Source of the DNA: Chlorops oryzae
Taxonomy: Eukaryota > Arthropoda > Insecta > Diptera > Chloropidae
NCBI GenBank assembly: GCA_020466095.1
Contig: CM035806.1
Location: 95,363,803 to 95,427,802 of the forward strand
DNA length: 64,000 nt
Reading direction: 5' to 3'
Shown in pieces: positions 58,151 through 64,000 of this stretch. The notes under the pieces were generated by a model. That model was not told the origin of the DNA. It made no database searches and saw nothing but the letters and a program-made list of their open reading frames with translations. The translations under genes and the position numbers were made by a program. Numbering within the stretch: the first letter of the stretch is position 1; the number at the start of each line of letters is the position of its first letter.

Positions 58151-58412
58151 GCTCGGCCACTTCTGACATTTCGTCCGCCTCGGACGGGTCGTCTTCTTCA
58201 TGCACCCCTTCGAAAGCGTCATCCGGATCGGTAAGGGCACACCATGGTTTCAAATACTCGGCGGATAAGAGTCCGGTGTACCGCTTTTGTTTCTGTCGTG
58301 AATCCGGCAAGTCCTCAACCAAATAACGGTCATGACCGAGAACCTTAGTCACCATATATGGCCCCTTGAACGCTGGATCCAACTTATGTGACAAACCCGT
58401 TTGCTCTGCTAC
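58146..58412 (-). pseudogene. Integrase C-terminal module
   Basis: Reads VAEQTGLSHKLDPAFKGPYM then VTKVLGHDRYLVEDLP and an acidic tail, the GPY/F-type C-terminus of gypsy integrases. It is in the same frame as the integrase piece on the right and is separated from it by a single TAA at 58413-58415. It overlaps the LTR by a few bases. Confidence 0.8.
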
Positions 58413-59057
58413 TTAATCTATCACAACCAGGTCGTTTAGTTGATATATATGTGGCACGCACATTTTCGCCTCCACCCGTTGTTTCCACTTTAGCTTTTCC
58501 TTCTTCGCATTGTTTGCCGCATCCTCTGTGCGGAAATCGTCCAAAGGCTCGTTGCTGCTTTGATCCAAGGCATGGATCAGCTTGTTTGTCGTGACTTCAC
58601 GTGGATTGAAATTAAAAATCAAACTGTTTGGGTTGTATTTCGTCGTTGTATTTTTTTGAGAATTGATGGTCCACTGCAGGTTCGCCAAAGCTTCGTCCCA
58701 TTCCTTCATCGTTTCTGATGAACACTTTAGCGCCGCCAATACCGTTCGGTTTATGCGCTCTGCTTGTCCATTAGCTCGCGGTGTTCTTACAGCCGTTTTC
58801 ACATGATGGATAACATAACTCTCGATGAATTCGCTAAACATTTTGGACGTAAAGGCCGTTCCTCTATCGGTGACTATAGTTACTGGCAATCCATATATCA
58901 TAAAAAATTCTCGAAGCGTTGAGACAACTGGGCCGGTTTTAGTGTTGCGAAGTGCCCTCAATGTCACATGCTTGCTAAACGCGAAAACTATCTCCAGGTT
59001 ATAGCTATTTCCACGCTTACTTCGTTGAAAAGGACCAAGATGATCTAGGTGGATCAC
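58413..59057 (-). pseudogene. Integrase catalytic core
   Basis: Begins MIHLDHLGPFQRSKRGN (first Asp of the D,D-E triad), then VTDRGTAFTSKMF (second Asp) and RANGQAERINRTV (Glu), ending QLNDLVVID. It would insert the cDNA into the genome. Upstream it is cut from the zinc-binding part by a TAA near 59094 (plus coordinates). The core itself is open and its catalytic residues are intact. Confidence 0.88.
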
Positions 59058-59160
59058 TCGAAACGGAACTGGAAGTGATTCATCGATATGCAGTTACATT
59101 TCCTTCTTTCCTCCTTTCACCTTATTTAAAATGCACTCCGGACATGCCGCGATGTACTTC

Positions 59161-59910
59161 TTAAAAAATCGCCGCATTCGAGGGAAATAGAAATACTTTG
59201 AAATTCGTTCCAGCGTTTTCTGGACTCCCAAAGTGTCCAGTTTGGTCGTGGCAAGCTTCCGTGATCCTCCAATTTGCCCCTCTGAGAACCACTAGGCTGT
59301 TTCCATCACCTGTTTTACGATTCAATCTTCCAGTTTGAATGACGTAATCTTTCTTAATTTGCCGGTTATCGGGCGCTTCCTTTCCCTTGAGTACTTCAAC
59401 AATATCTCTTAACCTTTCATCCTGCCACTGCATTGATGCCACCCAGTCTTTGTCGTATGCAAACACAGTCAGCACCCTGTCTGCTACCGTTTCCATGTTC
59501 ACCACCGTTGACGGTGCTGCTACATGGCTCAATGCATCGATATGAACCATCCGGGAGCCTTTCCGATGTTTATACTCAACGTCGAATTCCTGAAGCTTCA
59601 GCCACCAGCGTGCCAGACGTGGCAAAAGAGTTGTCGTTGCCTTTGTTGTTACCACTGCGTTACAGTATGTAAATACCATACATCGCTTTCCCAACAGGAA
59701 TATTCTGAAACGTTGAAGTGTTTCCACGATGGCTAAAACCTCAAGCTCGTGGCTCGCATACTTTTGCTCAGCTTCGCTGCACTGTCTGCTGTAGAAAAAT
59801 ACCGGCTTTAAATCGCTGTCGGTTTCGTGTTGAAGCAGCACTCCAGCCAACCCTGTTGAGCATGCATCGGTATGCACTTCATGATGCTTTTCTGGTTGGT
59901 AGATCGCCAA
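59161..59910 (-). pseudogene. RNase H and integrase zinc-binding region
   Basis: Reads AIYQPEKHHEVHTDACSTGL (RNase H Asp), SHELEVLAIVETLQRFRIFL (Glu), then the RNase H end and ACHDQTGHFGS of the HHCC domain. A +1 in a G-run near 59228 (GGGAGTCC for GGAGTCC) shifts the frame. The corrected reading passes FFKKYIAACPECIL. It is joined to reverse transcriptase by another +1 in a T-run near 59983. Confidence 0.88.
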
Positions 59911-59950
59911 TACCGGCTCCGACGTTATAGCTTCTTTCAGCGTTAAGAAT

Positions 59951-60520
59951 TCATTCTCCTGCGGATCTTCCCAAACAAAATTGGATGTCTTTTTTCAAAA
60001 AATTCGTCAACGGGAGAGCGATACTACTGTACTGCCTGACGAATTTTCGGAAGACACCAGTCAGACCTAGAAATTGATGTAACATCGTTACGTTCGTTGG
60101 TCGTGCGACCTCGTGAATGCCCTTCGTCTTCTCCGATCCCGGCCATATTTCGTCTTGCGTTATAAGATGGCCTAAGAATGTTATCGATGACCTTAGAAAA
60201 GTGCATTTGGATGGTCGCACCTTTAAGCCCGTCTTTCGCAACGTCTCCAGAAATTCTCTTAGCACCTCAAACGTTTCCTTTGGCGTTTTGGTTACAATGA
60301 TGACCTCATCGACGTAGTTGATAACCTTATCTCGATGCTTCATCGTCCGAATCATACTCACAATTGTCTCCTGAAATACCATTGGTGCGTTTACTAATCC
60401 AAATGGCATGACATTGTGCTCAAAGAGTCCCTCATGAGTCAGGAACGCTGTAAACTTCTTAGATTCTTTCTCTATTGGAATTTGGTAATACCCGGAAGTC
60501 ATGTCCAACGTTGTAAACAC
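59951..60520 (-). pseudogene. Reverse transcriptase, C-terminal two thirds
   Basis: Reads FTTLDMTSGYYQIPIEKESK (first catalytic Asp), MPFGLVNAPMVFQ, and then the active-site block NYVDEVIIVTKT, where the family has YVDD. The second Asp is Glu here, a change expected to cripple polymerisation. It continues with FLRSSITFLGHLIT and ends FLKKDIQF, then shifts frame. The left part of the domain is on the neighbouring frame after a +1 in an A-run near 60517. Confidence 0.9.
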
Positions 60521-61586
60521 TTTTAGTGCCTCCCAATTGTGACAGCTGCTCCTCGACCACGGGCATCATGTACTGCTTTTTCACTGTTACCTCGTTGAGA
60601 GCCCGATAGTCGACGCACATTCGACTTTCGCCATTACTTTTGTTAACCAAAAGCACCGAAGCCGCATGTGGTGATGAACTTTTCTTTATAATGTTGTTCT
60701 TGAGAAGATTCTCCAAAATCTCCGAAAGATGTGTACGTCTTGGAAATGGGACCTCATAGCGTTTTCCAATTATTGGCTTATCCGTTGTTACAGTTTTAGA
60801 CATTTTGTTCGTCGTGCATCGACGCAATTCGTTGATATATTCAGCAAAACAATCCGGAAATTCCTCCAGGAGCTTTTTAACCACGAAATGTAATTTCTCT
60901 CTGTACAAAATATCCCTTCCTATCAATGCCTCGTATTGCATCTCTTTCTCTGGCACGATATGGAAAATGGTCTTCGTTTCCTGTCCATCGATAGTCACAT
61001 TCGTCTCGATCTTCTCTTTAACCTCAACTACGGAACCGCCAAATCCCATTAGCTGCTTGTTCGCCGGTTTCCGCTCGATTTCCCGTGTAACTGTCTCCAA
61101 TACAAGCGGGCAGGCACTGCCCGTATCAATGAAGGCTTCTACTTCCGTTCCACCAATCAGGATTTTCTTGATCATCGGTTGAATAGATTCTTCCTGTTTC
61201 TCGCAAACCGTAGAAACCGTTGCACCTTTACGACAGTCCTTCGTCTCGTGTCCAACTTTGTTGCATTTTGCACATTTGGGTCGTTTTGGAGGCTTTGGGC
61301 ACTTTACCGAGATATGCCCAAATTCGTTGCAGTTGTAACATTTTATGAGTTTCTTCTCCTTACCATCGGTCTTTGCTTGATGACCATCGGTTGGTTTATT
61401 AACGACATCGCCCTTTGTATTAGATGCGTTCCCTGATAGATTTTCCAGTGACCGAAGTAGATCAATATTCGCTTTCCAATTCATCGCCGTCAACATCCTC
61501 GACAGAGTTGCATCGTTGAGGCCTGCAATTATATAAGAATTGATCGAGGATTCGTCCATTTTACCTCGTCGTCCCAGTTTGAGCAT
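60459..61586 (-). pseudogene. Nucleocapsid, protease and start of reverse transcriptase
   Basis: Starts MLKLGRRGKMDESSINSYII (end of capsid). Two CCHC knuckles follow, CYNCNEFGHISVKC and CAKCNKVGHETKDC. The protease has AFIDTGSACPLVLE and ALIGRDIL. The linker and reverse transcriptase N-part read NNIIKKSSSPHAASVLLVNK and RMCVDYRALNEVTVKK. The frame then shifts at SVYNVGHDF and stops at 60459. It is in the same frame as the Gag piece on its right, separated only by a TAA at 61599-61601. Confidence 0.9.
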
Positions 61587-61598
61587 CGCATAATAATA

Positions 61599-62312
61599 TT
61601 ATTTGAAACTTTCATTTGACCTTCGCCGTCGTCTATCCATCTCCCGGTGAATCTCTGCTGCCACTGTGGTTTCGGAGAAATCTGCACGGAACGCTCTTAC
61701 AAAATCAGCCCACTGCGGAAAGACCGGTTGTGAGTCGAGCCAATCCTTCGCCACTCCTTTGAGCTTCAAATGCACTGCCATCAGAGTTTCCTCTTCACTC
61801 CATCCGTATGATCGTCGAAGTTGAGTGGCTCTTTCAATATATTGCCCCGAGGTGAGCCCTCCCTGTATTGGATCAAAGTGTGGCAATAAGCCCATCATCT
61901 CATGAACTCCATTTGTCGTCCAGCGTCGTGTTAGATTCACATTCTGAACCAATTGTGCACTTTGATTATTCACTGGTTCCGGGTGACCCAGAAAGTCTTC
62001 TTGCTCCGCACCACTTATTTCCTCGAGCGACTGTAACTGACGTGCCGCCACCTCATTCTGGCTGCTCGCAAGTTTTCTTACTGACGTTGCTAGTCCTGAC
62101 ACGATCTGCCTCAACTCGCGTAACTGTGCCATCAATGCTGAATTATCGTTAATGGCCTCAAGCTCCTCCATTGCGACTTCCTCACTACCATAAATCTTGG
62201 TTAGCTTATTTACCTTCGCTGCCTTATTTCCCGCAATTACCGTTCCATGACTATCCAATAGCTTATTCAGTTGATCCACTTTCAATGAACTCAATTTCAC
62301 CGTTGAAGCCAT
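61599..62312 (-). pseudogene. Gag: matrix/capsid part
   Basis: Starts MASTVKLSSLKVDQLNKLLD, has a coiled-coil-like stretch, and then a capsid-type block (LMAVHLKLKGVAKDWLDSQP, FVRAFRADFSE, RRRRSNESFK). The TAA follows at 61601-61599, and the same frame continues as YYYAMLKLGRRG. The stop is therefore either a mutation in one gag-pol frame or a site that would need readthrough; the decayed state favours mutation. It would form the virus-like particle of the element. Confidence 0.85.
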
Positions 62313-62519
62313 TTTACTATTCTATGTTGATCGTCCAAAATATTTTCTTCAGCCACAACCCAACATACAAACGTTTGAATCCACTGGAAAGTCTTTAAGT
62401 TTTTCCGATCGTCCCTCGTATCTCACACTGTTGTTTTCTCTACAGCAATTCGAAGAAATTAAAAAAATTGTTTTTTTCCCTCTCTTTTTTTTTCTTTTTT
62501 CCTTTTGTGCTTGTACCAA

Positions 62520-62960
62520 AGCGACTTCGTTGCTACGAGAATCTTCTATACGTTGAAAATCTCGCTCCGTTAATTTCTCTTGAGTCGTTCGGAGGACCGT
62601 TGTCGTTTTATTCTTTGCTTCGTTGCTACGCTCGTCTCTAATACGTTGAAACGTTCGTTGCTCTAATTCTCTCTCACCCTTTAAAGAATCAGTATCGTTG
62701 AAGCGTCTTTCGTTGCTATGCCAGTCCCTTATACGTTCAGACTTTCGTTGCTCTGATTCTCTCGTACCCTTGAAAGAGTCAGTGTCGTTGAAGTGTCTTC
62801 CGTTGCTACGAGAATATTCCACACGTTGATACTCCCGCTTCGTTGGTATCTCTCGAGACGTTGAGAGAGCCGTTGTCGTTGCAATCGTCGCTTCGTCGTT
62901 ACGACTGTCTCTAATACGTTGAGACTCTCGTCACCTTTTCTTTCGAACCGTTGAGAGAAT
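62520..62960 (-). repeat. Leader repeat array, about five units of ~91 bp
   Basis: The marker CGTTGCTACG (with variants) recurs at about 62529, 62620, 62709, 62801 and 62893, each followed some 20 bases later by TACGTTGA/TACGTTCA. It lies between the 5' LTR and gag. A minus-strand frame, 62349-62822, runs through it with the repeated reading R-x-IRD-x-x-SNE, but it is more likely a leader array than a protein. Confidence 0.8.
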
Positions 62961-63056
62961 CGATGTCGATGTGAGTGTTTAGCCTTTATGCGTTATGAAA
63001 TTATTTGCGACCGTTAACTTTGTTGGCGTCGAATTCTATCCCCAATTTCTGAACTT

Positions 63057-63307
63057 TAAGGAATAACCGAGTGTGGAATAACTTTTAAAGCGTTTGATTG
63101 AAATTTAATATAAAAAACTTTAATTAATAAAAGAAAACGAAACATATACTCTTCTTTAACAAAATAATAAGAACAACTGACAATTCAATGCAAGACAATT
63201 TGAAATGATGCGCGAACACGTCTTCACTATCCCGTGGCTAAACACTCACTGTCGCTTCTATGCCGCTCTCTCATTCACCCGGCATCGTTCGGGTATCATC
63301 TTTTACA
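63057..63307 (-). repeat. 5' LTR (251 bp)
   Basis: Minus-strand start TGTAAAAGATGATACCCG, end GGTTATTCCTTA. About 12 mismatches to the 3' LTR. The internal side reads AAGTTCAGAAATTGGGGATA; I could not name the primer tRNA. Confidence 0.92.
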
Positions 63308-63312
63308 TTTTT

Positions 63313-64000
63313 ATTTTTAAAACTCCGATTTAAATGTCACATATGTGTTTTGTTTACAAATTTGTTTTTGTATTCATTAGTTGATATTAAAATTTCTGCA
63401 TTCACAACAACATATTTGAAATTTGGACGTACTTGGCACAACAAAAACCTCCCTGTTGTTTTTGTCGAGTTGTGCTTGTTGTACAACTGCTATCACCTTA
63501 TTAAATACACCTAGTTGAATATCTTTGAAAAAAGGGATTTTTGGGAGAACATTAAAACAAAAATCATATCTTAGGCTAGGCGTCGCATACAGCTGAAACT
63601 GAAACTGCATTTTTCGGTTCTTCCTTTTTCAGTTCTGAAACAGCAACTGAATGTTGCTTGGGTTGCAAGATACAGCTGAAACTGAGGGTAAATTTGATCT
63701 TTTTGGAGGGTAAATTTAAATTTTTTCCCCATGTCGTTGCGATAAAATTAATTTTTCATAATTAAAAAAGAAACAACGCGTGCGACAGTATCAACAGTAG
63801 ACTGGTCCTTATTTTTTTATTTTTTTATTTCTCAGCAAATTATATAAGCTTATGGTCCCTAACTACCAAATATGAAGTTTGGTTTCGATCCGATAATGTT
63901 TGATGGGCGCGGAAGTCACTCAAAGTTTAAAATTCCATTTGTATGAGAAAAAACCTGGGTTGTGTTAGTTTTATCAAAATTTAACACATATAATATAATT
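63313..64000. other. Unassigned intron sequence to window end
   Basis: Has GATACAGCTGAAACTGA repeated at about 63588 and 63670. No exon recognised. Confidence 0.4.

Larger units (their letters stand above)
57900..63307 (-). mobile_element. Complete Ty3/gypsy retrotransposon (5408 bp), minus strand
   Basis: Two 251 bp LTRs bound gag and pol. The flanks are TTTTT at 57895-57899 and 63308-63312, a possible 5 bp duplication in a T-rich site. I count about 12 mismatches between the LTRs (about 5 percent). No envelope gene. The coding region is broken by single-base changes listed below. Confidence 0.92.

Noticed and set aside
62349..62822. 157-codon protein upstream of gag
   Set aside because: It is a translation of the ~91 bp leader repeat array ending in a charged low-complexity tail; more likely untranslated leader.

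Overview
The window is nuclear DNA of a schizophoran fly. It is AT-rich and carries one spliced host gene whose introns are packed with transposable elements (TEs). The host gene is the tau-tubulin kinase orthologue Asator (Drosophila symbol), on the + strand. I place eight coding exons: 2686-3154, 12547-12912, 12977-13366, 37994-38215, 39329-39397, 39950-40399, 42240-43070 and 46641-46876. Their reading phases fit together at every junction. The exons before the first and after the last lie outside the window. In Drosophila melanogaster Asator is on the small fourth chromosome (Muller element F), which fits introns of 9-25 kb full of TEs, but species and chromosome cannot be fixed from this window.

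Region 1-12.5 kb: a Merlin (ISXO2-like) transposase relic at the left edge; a hAT-like element inserted into a copy of itself; Helentron/DINE-1-like repeats of two families, one with a 127-128 bp tandem array; inverted-repeat MITEs; and a nearly intact Himar1-type mariner (8716-10009). Region 13.4-22.8 kb: a MITE, a hAT-like element and a decayed Ty3/gypsy retrotransposon whose Gag starts with a RING-H2 finger and whose reverse transcriptase is split by a Helentron copy. Region 22.8-29.7 kb: a P-superfamily element of about 4 kb with ~200 bp terminal inverted repeats (TIRs), then a second P-type end holding a stack of nested insertions. Region 30.4-37.8 kb: a TTA-flanked MITE, then a two-gene PIF/Harbinger element (transposase on +, Myb/SANT-like protein on -) interrupted by a Tourist-like MITE and by a LINE with an intact reverse transcriptase-RNase H frame, a poly(A) tail and 12 bp target duplications. 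Region 37.8-46.9 kb: five Asator exons separated by small TEs. Region 46.9-64 kb: the next Asator intron, with two inverted copies of a 930 bp element, a palindromic hAT-like element, a ~4.8 kb stretch that looks like unpolished sequence (about 53.05-57.89 kb), and a complete minus-strand Ty3/gypsy element with 251 bp LTRs.

Only Asator looks like a working host gene. The rest is a record of transposition in which target-site duplications (TSDs) and rebuilt empty sites give the order of events. Several transposon genes are broken only by single-base gains in homopolymer runs, which could be real decay or assembly error. I found no tRNA, rRNA, CRISPR or prokaryotic features. The items most worth following up are the RING-Gag retrotransposon, the P-like element, the nested P/hAT/Helentron stack, the Asator N-terminal extension and one unidentified 110-codon open frame.
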